Assembly (NCBI GenBank): GCA_946414595.1
Contig: CAMKPE010000013.1
Coordinates: 1-46,184, forward strand
Length of the DNA: 46,184 bases
Direction: 5' to 3'
Source: an uncultured Clostridium sp.
Lineage (GTDB): Bacteria; Bacillota_I; Bacilli_A; RF39; UBA660
The notes under the pieces are model-generated. The model was not told the origin of the DNA. It was given only the letters and a program-made list of their open reading frames with translations, and ran no database searches. Numbering within the stretch: the stretch's first letter is position 1; each line of letters begins with the position of its first letter. The position numbers were made by a program, and so were the translations under genes. Of the stretch, positions 1-7,351 are shown in pieces.

Positions 1-59
1 TCGAACCTATGACCCCTTGCTTGTAAGGCAAGTGCTCTAACCAACTGAGCTAATCCTCC
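1..59 (-). tRNA. tRNA-Val (anticodon TAC), 3' end outside the window
   Basis: Read on the minus strand, the sequence begins with acceptor strand GGAGGAT, then TA and the D-arm GCTCAG. The anticodon stem-loop CTTGCCTTACAAGCAAG presents TAC (complement of 23-25), which reads GTA/GTN valine codons. The T-arm GGTTCGA is cut by the window edge, so the 3' T-arm half and acceptor strand are missing. The 5' half matches the Bacillus tRNA-Val(UAC) pattern as I remember it. Confidence 0.95.
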
Positions 60-142
60 AAGAAAAAATCAATCTCGTCACATATGACAATATACAATAT
101 AACATCTACACTTGCCTTTTGTCAACAAAAATAATAAAGAAA

Positions 143-502
143 TTACTTTTTCTTGCTGTTATTTATTTTTTGTATGCTTGCTTCAATCCACTTTGGTACC
201 ATACTTTCCAATGTTTTAAAACCATTTTTGGTTTCTTCAATTTGACCATACTTATCATTTTTATATTGAATATCCTTAATAGATAGCTTTATATGGCGTG
301 TTTTTTCATCTATATCTAATACCTTCATCTTAATTGTTTCACCAACAGTTGCATAGTCTGCAACATTCTTTACAAAGTCTTCAGAGATTTCAGATATATG
401 AATCAAACCAGTATAATAATCATCAAGGCTAACAAAAATACCGTATGGTTCAATACCGGTAACAGAACCGGTAACAATTTTATCCTTCTCAAATTTAGTC
501 AT
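143..502 (-). CDS. yugI: S1 RNA-binding domain protein, general stress protein 13 (YugI/CvfD) family
   Basis: A 119-residue protein made of one S1 domain (about residues 6-78, with GSVTGIEPYGIFV and GLIHISEIS, the usual RNA-facing strands) plus a short tail containing GFKTLESMVPKWIE. That tail closely resembles the C-terminus of B. subtilis YugI, and length agrees with the family. Such proteins bind the ribosome or mRNA and influence translation under stress. The open frame continues 58 codons upstream, but that part is hydrophobic and not family-like. I start at the ATG at 500-502, preceded by an AGAGGGTG ribosome site. It diverges from the NifU-like gene across about 100 bp. The C-terminus is basic (NNSKKK). 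Confidence 0.85.
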   Translation of the reverse strand: MTKFEKDKIVTGSVTGIEPYGIFVSLDDYYTGLIHISEISEDFVKNVADYATVGETIKMKVLDIDEKTRHIKLSIKDIQYKNDKYGQIEETKNGFKTLESMVPKWIEASIQKINNSKKK

Positions 503-599
503 TAATACACCCTCTGGTAAGATTATAGCAATAATCAAAAAAATAATCAAATATACTTTACATAAATAAAAACTATTTATATAATTATAGCGGTGATGA

Positions 600-830
600 A
601 TGATGGATATTGAAAAAAGAATTATTGAAGAAATTGATAAAATAAGACCATTTTTACAAAATGATGGTGGCAACATTGAATTTGTAAAATATGAAGATGG
701 GAATGTTTACGTAAAGCTAACTGGTGCTTGCGCTGGTTGTTCACTTATAGATGTTACACTAAAAGAAGGTATTGAAGAAATACTAATTAGTGAAATCCCA
801 GAAATTAAACAAGTAATTAAAATAGATTAA
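600..830 (+). CDS. NifU C-terminal domain Fe-S cluster carrier (YutI/Nfu type)
   Basis: A 76-residue protein that is essentially the Nfu domain. It has the RPFLQNDGGNIEF strand and the cluster-binding CxxC (Cys44 and Cys47 in GACAGCSLI), followed by a helix TLKEGIEEIL. Homodimers of this domain hold a [4Fe-4S] cluster between two CxxC motifs and pass it to client proteins. B. subtilis YutI has the same architecture. Two ATGs are adjacent (600 and 603); the GGTGATG ribosome site fits either. The gene converges with the next one, and the two stops overlap by 14 bp. The window's ferredoxin, Fe-S-type TrpRS and possibly others are plausible clients, which is inference. Confidence 0.9.
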   Translation: MMDIEKRIIEEIDKIRPFLQNDGGNIEFVKYEDGNVYVKLTGACAGCSLIDVTLKEGIEEILISEIPEIKQVIKID

Positions 831-1671
831 TTAAAGAGTATAAATAAGATATATCATTATATCTTTTTTTTATTTCATCAAAGATGATTTTTATACCTTT
901 AAAATATATCTGTAAATTACACTCAATATAATAATAATCAAACCAGTCATAGTCTCTTTTAAAACCAGAAATAAAATAAGAGGGCCATATCAATTCTGAC
1001 AACAACAAAATATAATCATAATAATTAAAACTAAAACTATCAATAATACCTATAAAATCCACTTGTTTCTTTTCAATAAAAAAAATATGTTTAATCAATC
1101 TTGCAACACCTATTCCAAGTGGACCATAATTATTATTCACAGTAATTAAATAATCATGAATAGAATAATTAATATTAAATGACTTTATACAGTTACCATA
1201 ACTTATTAATTCTCTCCCTACAGTTTTTAATAACTGTAATGAAGAAAAAGAAAAGCCAAGAAACATATCAACGTTATATTTTTGGTTTAATTGAGGTTTT
1301 GCACTAAAGTATTTTTCTACAGAAGCTATCTTCTCCTTTTTTAAATAGTAATATGATTCATCAAAATAATTTAAAACATTGGTTTCTTTCATCAAATCAA
1401 CTATCAATTCATTTTTATCGGTATTTATAACATCGTAATAAAACACATATAATATATATTTTTTGTTTTCAAAAAGAGAAAAAGAAAAGCCATATTTATT
1501 ATTTACTACCGCGCAATAACTATTATTTAAAATAACACCTTGGCCTTGCTCATCATATTCTTTTAAATAATATTGATGATTATTATAAAAAAATATCTTT
1601 TTATCTCCTATAGATTTTTTTTCTAAATAAATATCATAGTAATAAATTAAAAAATCTCTAATATCATTCAT
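817..1671 (-). CDS. Hypothetical protein, possibly a degenerate spore-coat kinase-like (YutH/CotS-type) protein
   Basis: A 284-residue, Tyr/Phe/Ile/Asn-rich cytoplasmic protein with no signal peptide or membrane segment. I do not recognise it firmly. Size, a two-lobed look, and position beside a yutI-like gene with yutD and yunB nearby recall YutH, a coat-associated protein with a degenerate kinase fold in Bacillus. I cannot find the kinase catalytic Asp-Phe-Gly or HxxDxxxxN motif, so this remains a context guess. The C-terminal third holds IWPSYF and DYDWFDYYY. The start at 1671 has only a weak ribosome site, and the next in-frame Met is far downstream. The stop overlaps the end of the convergent NifU-like gene. 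Confidence 0.55.
   Translation of the reverse strand: MNDIRDFLIYYYDIYLEKKSIGDKKIFFYNNHQYYLKEYDEQGQGVILNNSYCAVVNNKYGFSFSLFENKKYILYVFYYDVINTDKNELIVDLMKETNVLNYFDESYYYLKKEKIASVEKYFSAKPQLNQKYNVDMFLGFSFSSLQLLKTVGRELISYGNCIKSFNINYSIHDYLITVNNNYGPLGIGVARLIKHIFFIEKKQVDFIGIIDSFSFNYYDYILLLSELIWPSYFISGFKRDYDWFDYYYIECNLQIYFKGIKIIFDEIKKRYNDISYLYSLINLF
846..871 (+). terminator. Terminator of the NifU-like gene
   Basis: Stem AAGATATA / TATATCTT with loop TCAT followed by a run of T on the plus strand. It lies inside the 3' coding end of the convergent gene 817-1671, so the two transcription units interlock here. Confidence 0.75.
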
Positions 1672-1692
1672 ACCACAATATATGAGACAAAT

Positions 1693-1721
1693 AAAAAAGT
1701 ATCATTAAAAATGATACTTTT
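1693..1721 (-). terminator. Terminator of the DUF1292/repeat-protein operon
   Basis: On the minus strand AAAAGTATCAT, a five-base loop, ATGATACTTTT, then a T run, 12 bp after the stop of the repeat protein. Confidence 0.9.
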
Positions 1722-1733
1722 ATTATATTTCTT

Positions 1734-4373
1734 TTAAGCAGCTTTCTTAGCTCCCATAACAGCATTATCACTATATCTTAAGAAGTCAAATTCTTTTGAT
1801 CCTTCTAATTGATCTAATAAAAATGTTAATTGCTCTTTTGTACTAGGCTTCTTTGCTTCACCATTTCCTCTAGCCATTCTAATATCAAGATTTTGTTTTT
1901 GAGTAGAACGTAATTTCAAAGGTCTTGATGGTGAATAAATGCTACAAAATCTATCATCTACATCAAATGTAGTGCAGTTCAAACCTTGTAATGATGGAAT
2001 TGTATTATTTGTTACGGATTGAGTTTTTCTCATATCAATCAATTGTTTAGCTTGATCAACGCTTCCATTAACAACATATCGTTTTTCTTCTTCTCCAACT
2101 ATTCTTAAAGCTTGGTCTTTTGCACCACGTCTAATTCTATTTGTTTCATAATTATTTATTAAATTTTGAGCTTGAACAACAGCTCCTCTAACTGCTCTAT
2201 ATTTTTCTTCTTCTCCAACTATTCTTAAAGCCTGATCTTTTGCTCCTTTAACTACTCTTCTAGTTTCTTCAGCATTAACGATTTGTCTAGCTTGCTCTTT
2301 TGCACCAGTTATTACATTATCATCGACTTTTTTCTGTGGAGATGATTTACTAATAAGATTCTTTGCTTGCTCTACTGAACCTGCAATTACTCTATTTGTT
2401 TCATCTTGTGCTACAAATGCTTGAGCCTGTTCTAATGAACCAGCAACGATTTTATTTCTTTCATCAGCATTTACTAATTCTTCTGCTTGTGCTTTTGCAC
2501 CAGTTAACAAATCATCACTTTGAACATTATGATATGCCATTTGGCTTACTAAATCTTCCATAGAATTTGAATCAGAAGCAATATCTATAATATCTACTTC
2601 TTCCTGTACTGGTGTTTTAGATGCTTGTTGTCCAATTAGATTTTTCGCTTGTTCTACTGAACCAGCAACTACCCTGTTTGTTTCATCTTGTGCAGCAAAC
2701 ATTTGTGCTTGTTCCATAGATCCTTTAACAACAGCAACTTTTTCTTCTTCGTTAATTATATTTTGAGCTTGTTCCACTGAACCAGCAATCACTCTATTTG
2801 TTTCATCTTGTGCTACTAGCATTTGAGCTTGTTCTTCTGCACCAGCAATTACATTATTCTTCTCTAATTCGTTTTGTTGTTGCATTTCTGCTTGTTTTTT
2901 CATGAAATCATTTAGTGTTCTTAACATTTTTGCTTGTTCAAGTGAACCTGCTTTTATCATATTAAGTTCATCTTGATCAGCAAACATCTGTGCTTGTTCT
3001 TTAGAACCAATAATTATTTTATTTCTTTCATCTTCATCAACTAATCTTTGAGCTTCTTCTAATGATCCTCTTGCAAGAATCTTATTCTCATCTATTTGTG
3101 TCTTGATTTGTTGAGCTTGGTCTAATGCACCTAAAGATATAACAGTATCTTCAACATCATCACCTAAAGTTACGTTATCAGCCTCAATAACATCAAGCGC
3201 CATAGATTCTTGAGCTTTTTTCTCATTATCTTTTCGTTCTGCTTCCATAATACGATCATAAGAATCTTGTTGATTCATTGTAAACAAGTAATCTTTATGT
3301 ACCAAGTCTTCCATAGTTTGAACAACATCAGGATCTTGATAATGGCTTTCCATTTCAGCAGCTTTTATTTCATATTCCTCTTCAGTTAATGGTTTAGTAT
3401 ATCCAACTATACCTTCAATTAAATCTTGGAATTCTGTATTTTTTCTTTCAAATGTTGGTTTTTTCTTCTTTAATTTAGTATCAATACCAGAAATACTAGC
3501 CAACATACTTAATAGATTATCTTCTCTTTCTTCTAATCCTGAATCAAATGGAGAAGAAAATCCATTTGGACTTGATCTAAGTTTTCTTAAATCTTCCAAT
3601 TCGTCATTTATTTGTGCTAATAATGATCTATGTGAGTAATCAGCAGCAGATACACCTTTTTCAACAGGTGCAACAAAAGTTTCACTTTCTTCTGACTCTC
3701 TTACAGGTTGGCTATTCATTGCTACTGTGACATCATCAACAGTATTAACTCCTGAATTCTCAAATACCTTTCTCCAACTAGGTATTTTTGCAGGAATTTG
3801 TTCATTTATAAGACCATTTTCAGCCAAATACTGATCAACCACATCGGATTTATCAGCTAATTTATATAAATCTATGCTATTTAATATTCTACAATATACT
3901 TTTGAATAAAGAGTAGGAACACTTAAAGCTTTTGGTAAATATTTAGGTTTAACATTAACACCGAAGTGTTCACCTAATGTACCAAAATTACCATCTATTT
4001 TTCGAGCATCAACAAAAAGTCCAGCCATTCTTTTCTTGGCTACACCTACGCTTGATATTTGAGCAACTTGTTCATCTTCTTTGATTAATGACAATCTACG
4101 TGCGTCATCAACAGGAGTTTGTACCTTTTTCTCTGCTTCTGTGATGCTAGCTCTAGCTTCATTTTCTGCAGCAGCAACTTCAGCACTTACAATTGCGTTT
4201 CTTAATTCAGTATAAACATCATTATAATTTTGAATACTCTTCAAAATATCATTATGTTTAAATGACACAATTGTAGGTTCTGTGATTTTTGCCTTACTAG
4301 GTCTTTTACCACTGATTTGCTCTACTCTATTTCCTTTTGTCATGACCTGAGTTAGTTCCAAAATATTGCTCAT
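1734..4373 (-). CDS. Large cytoplasmic repeat protein with 16 GSxEQAQ-type 20-residue repeats
   Basis: 879 residues, highly charged, with no signal peptide or membrane segment. Residues 1-400 form a unique region: a helical Ala/Glu-rich stretch (AEVAAAENEARASITEAEKK) followed by apparently globular and low-complexity parts. From about residue 410 to 785 there are 16 copies of a unit starting G[AS]xxQA, typically 20 residues apart (for example GSVEQAQNI then INEEEKVAVVK). The C-terminal 90 residues are unique and end GAKKAA. The repeat predicts a regular alpha-helical array or coiled coil. It recurs in the proteins at 35206-37242 and 42801-46184. The start ATG has GGAGGTGAC seven bases ahead. 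It follows the DUF1292 gene after 28 bp, probably in one operon. No function is known to me; a scaffold or intracellular structural role is only inference. Confidence 0.85.
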   Translation of the reverse strand: MSNILELTQVMTKGNRVEQISGKRPSKAKITEPTIVSFKHNDILKSIQNYNDVYTELRNAIVSAEVAAAENEARASITEAEKKVQTPVDDARRLSLIKEDEQVAQISSVGVAKKRMAGLFVDARKIDGNFGTLGEHFGVNVKPKYLPKALSVPTLYSKVYCRILNSIDLYKLADKSDVVDQYLAENGLINEQIPAKIPSWRKVFENSGVNTVDDVTVAMNSQPVRESEESETFVAPVEKGVSAADYSHRSLLAQINDELEDLRKLRSSPNGFSSPFDSGLEEREDNLLSMLASISGIDTKLKKKKPTFERKNTEFQDLIEGIVGYTKPLTEEEYEIKAAEMESHYQDPDVVQTMEDLVHKDYLFTMNQQDSYDRIMEAERKDNEKKAQESMALDVIEADNVTLGDDVEDTVISLGALDQAQQIKTQIDENKILARGSLEEAQRLVDEDERNKIIIGSKEQAQMFADQDELNMIKAGSLEQAKMLRTLNDFMKKQAEMQQQNELEKNNVIAGAEEQAQMLVAQDETNRVIAGSVEQAQNIINEEEKVAVVKGSMEQAQMFAAQDETNRVVAGSVEQAKNLIGQQASKTPVQEEVDIIDIASDSNSMEDLVSQMAYHNVQSDDLLTGAKAQAEELVNADERNKIVAGSLEQAQAFVAQDETNRVIAGSVEQAKNLISKSSPQKKVDDNVITGAKEQARQIVNAEETRRVVKGAKDQALRIVGEEEKYRAVRGAVVQAQNLINNYETNRIRRGAKDQALRIVGEEEKRYVVNGSVDQAKQLIDMRKTQSVTNNTIPSLQGLNCTTFDVDDRFCSIYSPSRPLKLRSTQKQNLDIRMARGNGEAKKPSTKEQLTFLLDQLEGSKEFDFLRYSDNAVMGAKKAA
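2030..3150 (-). repeat. Coding repeat array, period 60 bp (20 residues)
   Basis: Sixteen units encode GALDQAQ, GSLEEAQ, GSKEQAQ, GSLEQAK, GAEEQAQ, GSVEQAQ, GSMEQAQ, GSVEQAK, GAKAQAE, GSLEQAQ, GSVEQAK, GAKEQAR, GAKDQAL, GAVVQAQ, GAKDQAL and GSVDQAK. Some segments are almost identical in DNA: 30 bases at 2082-2111 recur exactly at 2202-2231, 120 bp away, and 26 bases at 2389-2414 recur at 2791-2816. This points to recent unit duplication. The register is broken by a non-repeat insert at about 2520-2640 (residues near IIDIASDSNSMEDLV). Confidence 0.9.
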
Positions 4374-4401
4374 ATGGTCACCTCCAATTTGTTCTTATTG
4401 A

Positions 4402-4671
4402 TTATTCAACCGGTTTAGATAATTCCTTTAATACGTTTTTTACTCTTGTCCATTCTTCTTCACTATCTACGCTTCCAAGTCTTGGTTCTCCAGTACTTCT
4501 ATCAACTGATGCAACATAAATAGTTATATTACCATTATCATCAGTCTCATTCTTTGTATAAACCATATACTCAGTATTAGTGTCAGTAAACTTAAAAGAT
4601 AGTAATACTTCTACTTCATCTATTGATCCATCTTCTAAAACTATTGACATTATTTTTTTCTCTTCGTCCAT
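4402..4671 (-). CDS. DUF1292 family protein (YrzB-like)
   Basis: An 89-residue acidic protein. The features are IVLEDGSIDEVEVLLSFKF near the start, then EYMVYT, a strand pair with TIYVASVD, and a C-terminal helix EEEWTRVKNVLKEL. This arrangement is typical of DUF1292, a small family found across Bacillota that usually sits near ruvX/udk-type housekeeping genes. Its function is not established. Here it lies directly upstream of the large repeat protein and probably shares its transcript, an unusual neighbour. The ribosome site is AAGGAGG about eight bases before ATG. A recognisable promoter lies just upstream (4700-4727). Confidence 0.85.
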   Translation of the reverse strand: MDEEKKIMSIVLEDGSIDEVEVLLSFKFTDTNTEYMVYTKNETDDNGNITIYVASVDRSTGEPRLGSVDSEEEWTRVKNVLKELSKPVE

Positions 4672-4699
4672 AAATAGCCTCCTTATTCTTCATATTACT

Positions 4700-4727
4700 A
4701 TTTTATCACATTTACAATACTTTTCAA
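4700..4727 (-). promoter_or_regulatory. Sigma-A type promoter for the DUF1292/repeat-protein operon
   Basis: On the minus strand: TTGAAA, a 16-base spacer, and the extended -10 TGATAAAAT. The distance to the DUF1292 start codon is about 30 bases, which leaves a short leader with the AAGGAGG site. Confidence 0.6.
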
Positions 4728-4737
4728 TATTAATTGC

Positions 4738-5019
4738 TTATTTTTTTATTTTTTCAAGCAAAAAATATTTGCAGTTAAATGCACAATAATTTTGGATATA
4801 TTCATCTAAATAACTCAACTTATTTATAGCAGTCGCACTTTTGTTATCATTGCTATAAAATCCCTTTAATCTCAACTTTCCATATGCATAATCACCAAAT
4901 ATGTAATCATATGGTTTGAAATAATCAGTAGCTAGTTCACTTAAAACCTCATAGTCTAAGCAATCGCTTTCATCTTTTATTACGTTATATTCTTCTTCTA
5001 ACAATTGTATTTTCTTCAT
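4738..5019 (-). CDS. yutD: YutD family protein (DUF1027)
   Basis: A 93-residue protein matching YutD almost end to end. KPYDYIFGDYAYGKLRLKGF corresponds to the family core KYDYIVGDWGYGQLRLKGF, followed by YLDEYIQNYCAFNCKYFLL, in which the two Cys (NYCAFNC) are conserved. The family's biochemical role is unknown; it is widespread in Bacilli. The start has GGTGATAG upstream. It lies just downstream of yunB on the same strand. In B. subtilis yutD, yunB and yutI map to the same general neighbourhood, so this looks like a remnant of conserved order. Confidence 0.88.
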   Translation of the reverse strand: MKKIQLLEEEYNVIKDESDCLDYEVLSELATDYFKPYDYIFGDYAYGKLRLKGFYSNDNKSATAINKLSYLDEYIQNYCAFNCKYFLLEKIKK

Positions 5020-5051
5020 ACTATCACCATTATTAATTATACCATATTTTT

Positions 5052-5750
5052 CTAATAAATATTAGAATTTTTGCTAAACCCAGAAATATAATAATTAGGA
5101 ATTGTTCCATTAACTAAGCTTATAAAAATAGGTATTTTATTCTCAATTGTTACTTTTTTGTTTATAAAAGGCATCGTTATTTGCTCTGATACTCTTATAT
5201 TTATATAGATACTAACCAGAGCATTGTTAATACCATATTCAACAACATCAGTTGATACAAACGATTCAAACTCACCTGTTAAAGAGATTTTAATAGGAAT
5301 TTTTGGTCCAAGATTTGATAAAAGGTAATTATCAAAGAATATTCCACTTGGTATTTCTAAAACAATTCCATCTTTACCATTTGCTGTTGATGTCAAAATA
5401 TTCTCTCTAATATTAATTTTAGAAAGATCTCCATACTCCAACATATTAAACATATTGTAAATTCTATTAGTTATAGAATTTATCAAATCATTTACAACAC
5501 CCGTATCATAAATGATATTTTTGATTTCATTTGAGTCATCCTTCACAATATCATATATATCATTGGCATAATAATTAACTTTTTCGCGCACATAAGCATT
5601 ATTAACTATATATTTTGTTATTTTGCTTGCTATCATTAGTCCATATTCATTAATCTTTTTACTCGAAACAAGATTAATAAAAACAATATTAAAAACAGCT
5701 ACCATCAATAAAAAAATATTAACAATGATTAACTTAGTTTTAAACTTCAT
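5052..5750 (-). CDS. yunB: Sporulation protein YunB
   Basis: 232 residues with one N-terminal membrane segment (about residues 6-26, IIVNIFLLMVAVFNIVFINL) and an extracytoplasmic domain. Family hallmarks seen are NIRENILTSTANGK, a Gly/Pro-rich PSGIFFDNYLLSNLGPKIPI segment with variations, and VEYGINNALVSIYINI. YunB is a SigE-dependent protein needed for proper spore formation in B. subtilis; the mechanism is unclear. The open frame begins 13 codons earlier, but GGTGATAGG immediately precedes the ATG at 5748-5750, so I start there. It indicates a sporulating organism. It may be co-transcribed with yutD, 32 bp downstream. Confidence 0.85.
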   Translation of the reverse strand: MKFKTKLIIVNIFLLMVAVFNIVFINLVSSKKINEYGLMIASKITKYIVNNAYVREKVNYYANDIYDIVKDDSNEIKNIIYDTGVVNDLINSITNRIYNMFNMLEYGDLSKINIRENILTSTANGKDGIVLEIPSGIFFDNYLLSNLGPKIPIKISLTGEFESFVSTDVVEYGINNALVSIYINIRVSEQITMPFINKKVTIENKIPIFISLVNGTIPNYYISGFSKNSNIY

Positions 5751-5773
5751 CCTATCACCATTAATATATATAT

Positions 5774-5803
5774 GAAAAAAAGTTATCACATAATGATAAC
5801 TTA
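5774..5803 (-). terminator. Terminator after the 5801-6649 gene
   Basis: Minus-strand stem AAGTTATCA, loop TTATG, TGATAACTT followed by T7. It overlaps the stop codon of the upstream gene. Confidence 0.9.
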
Positions 5804-6649
5804 ATTAAAACTGACACCTAAAAATTGTAATATAAAGTAACTAACAATTAATACTACAATTAATAATAGTATCGAAATAAATATTATTTTAAATATGTTT
5901 CTATCTTCTTCAACATCTAAAACATTTTCATTTGTTTCTTCTTCAGTAACTTGCTCTATTTCTTTATCTTCTAACAAATCACTACCTGATAATTCTAATG
6001 ACTTAGAATAGAATGAGTTAGTATCGACTGTTTCAGTATGTTCTTTAGTCCCTGCTAATTCTTGTAACTCTTCATTAGATAATTCATTTTCTAATTTGAT
6101 ATCAATTGTTGTTGCAAGTAATTCGCTAAGTAATTCTTTTTCTTCTTCATCTTTGATATCATCAACCAATGTTTTTGATGTTATAGTATCGATTAGTGTT
6201 TTTAATTCCTCGTTGTCCTCTTCAGTAAATCCCTTTTGATGTAAATATTTCTTATTAAGATTATTCAATACATTATAATCTTCATTTTTAAGTTTTCTTT
6301 TACCTTCTAATTCATCTAATTCACGATTCTTCTTAGCTTCTTCTAGTACTTTATTTATATCATAGTCTTTCTTTTTGGCTTTTACGTCCTCTTTAACTTT
6401 GTTTTCTTCTTCTTTTTCATCTTGTAATAGATCTTTGTAGTCTTTTACTCTTTGGTATTCGCTTCTACTTAAATTGTCCATGTCAATAGAAGATAAGTTT
6501 ATTTGCTCACCAGAATTGTAAGTGGGTATTTCTTCATAACCAATTTTACTATTAATCTCTTCATATAAAGCATGATTCTTGTTAACACGAGAACTTTTGA
6601 TTTCTTCATTTTCAACAGAATCCTTATATCTATCGCTTCGTTTTTGCAT
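5801..6649 (-). CDS. Hypothetical charged coiled-coil protein with C-terminal membrane anchor
   Basis: 282 residues, not recognised. About 255 residues are very rich in Glu, Lys, Asp and Asn with heptad-like helices (KEEENKVKEDVKAKKKDYD, EEEKELLSELL). They end in a single hydrophobic segment (about 255-279, IFKIIFISILLLIVVLIVSY) and only a few terminal residues. There is no signal peptide, so the bulk should be cytoplasmic and tail-anchored to the membrane. The ribosome site GTAGGAG is nine bases before the ATG. It is monocistronic by appearance, with a terminator at its stop, and divergent from the ferredoxin gene. No function assigned. Confidence 0.75.
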   Translation of the reverse strand: MQKRSDRYKDSVENEEIKSSRVNKNHALYEEINSKIGYEEIPTYNSGEQINLSSIDMDNLSRSEYQRVKDYKDLLQDEKEEENKVKEDVKAKKKDYDINKVLEEAKKNRELDELEGKRKLKNEDYNVLNNLNKKYLHQKGFTEEDNEELKTLIDTITSKTLVDDIKDEEEKELLSELLATTIDIKLENELSNEELQELAGTKEHTETVDTNSFYSKSLELSGSDLLEDKEIEQVTEEETNENVLDVEEDRNIFKIIFISILLLIVVLIVSYFILQFLGVSFN

Positions 6650-6742
6650 AAGACCAACTCCTACAAATACATTTTAACATACGTACAATAAAAATGAAAC
6701 AATTGAGAAATATGCCTTATGTAAAGTAATGACAAAAAGTAT

Positions 6743-6771
6743 TTGTAATGCGATATTAGTTATTGTATAAT
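6743..6771 (+). promoter_or_regulatory. Sigma-A promoter of the ferredoxin gene
   Basis: TTGTAA, 17-base spacer, TATAAT, ending 21 bases before the ferredoxin ATG. Confidence 0.7.
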
Positions 6772-6792
6772 TCTTATTGAAAGGAATTAGGT

Positions 6793-6981
6793 ATGAAAGC
6801 AAACGTAAACAAAGATGCTTGTATCGGATGTGGAGCTTGTGCTGCAGTTTGTGATAAAGTATTTGAAATTGGAGACGAAGGATTCGCAACTGTAAAAGTT
6901 GAAGAAGTTCCAGAAGAAGAAAAAGAAAATGCTACAGCTGCAATGGAAGGTTGCCCAACATCTGCAATAAGCGTTGAATAA
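6793..6981 (+). CDS. fer: Single [4Fe-4S] cluster ferredoxin
   Basis: 62 residues. Cys10, Cys13 and Cys16 (CIGCGAC) plus Cys54 (EGCPTSAI) supply the four ligands of one [4Fe-4S] cluster. Cys20 remains as a fifth, non-ligand cysteine. The second CxxCxxC set of clostridial 2[4Fe-4S] ferredoxins is absent, as in Bacillus-type Fer. It is acidic (EEVPEEEKENA), as expected of a soluble electron carrier. The gene has its own promoter and terminator, a strong ribosome site (AAAGGA) and an early ATG. Length matches the family (about 60-80). The electron partners are not in this window. Confidence 0.93.
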   Translation: MKANVNKDACIGCGACAAVCDKVFEIGDEGFATVKVEEVPEEEKENATAAMEGCPTSAISVE

Positions 6982-7008
6982 AAAAACTAGTTAAAAAACT
7001 AGTTTTTT
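6981..7008 (+). terminator. Bidirectional terminator between ferredoxin and 6999-7346
   Basis: AAAAAACTAG, loop of eight, CTAGTTTTTT directly after the ferredoxin stop. The inverted symmetry gives a T run on both strands, so it can also end the converging minus-strand transcript, whose stop codon lies in the right arm. Confidence 0.85.
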
Positions 7009-7346
7009 ATTTTTTCAAAATTTATTCCTTCTTGTTGATTATTTATAAATAGTATTAACCCATTATCAGTGAAATTAATTATGTATTTAGAATCATCATT
7101 AGATCTAAATACTTCACCATCATATGCAAATTTATAACTATTGCCATCTATTGTAATATTTAAACTATCATTACTAGATCCTTTAACATCAATAGTTCTT
7201 GAATCATAAATATATTTTCCTTCATATATTGAAACTGATGTTGATACTAAATATCTATCATATAATTCAAAAGCACAATATGATCCAACTCCAATTATAA
7301 AGATACCTGAAAGAATACAAGCTATCCCAATTACTCTTTTCATCAA
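6999..7346 (-). CDS. Hypothetical membrane-anchored extracytoplasmic protein
   Basis: 115 residues with an N-terminal hydrophobic anchor (about residues 4-26, VIGIACILSGIFIIGVGSY) and a small beta-rich outer domain. That domain has alternating short strands (KYIYDSRTIDV, SLNITIDGNSYKFAYDG, YIINFTDNGLILFINN). It resembles small lipocalin-like or copper-amine-oxidase-like beta domains only in composition; I do not recognise the family. Two Met codons open the frame, and GGTGAT fits the second or first. It lies five bases downstream of rluB and presumably shares its transcript. The stop codon lies within the terminator hairpin. Confidence 0.7.
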   Translation of the reverse strand: MMKRVIGIACILSGIFIIGVGSYCAFELYDRYLVSTSVSIYEGKYIYDSRTIDVKGSSNDSLNITIDGNSYKFAYDGEVFRSNDDSKYIINFTDNGLILFINNQQEGINFEKIKN

Positions 7347-7351
7347 ATCAC

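Noticed and set aside
503-676. N-terminal extension of the S1-domain protein
   Set aside because: Hydrophobic 58-residue extension absent from the family; GAGGGTG precedes the internal ATG at 500-502.
2363-2563. Open frame on the plus strand rich in Leu/His
   Set aside because: It is the antisense shadow of the coding repeat array. No ribosome site and low complexity.
2030-3150. Regular 60-bp periodicity resembling a CRISPR or satellite array
   Set aside because: The period equals 20 codons in one open frame, units vary at synonymous and conservative positions, and no separate spacers exist. It is a coding repeat.
6674-6889. Minus-strand open frame across the ferredoxin gene
   Set aside because: It overlaps the ferredoxin coding region and its promoter, and its product is an unlikely, His/Leu/Tyr-rich peptide.
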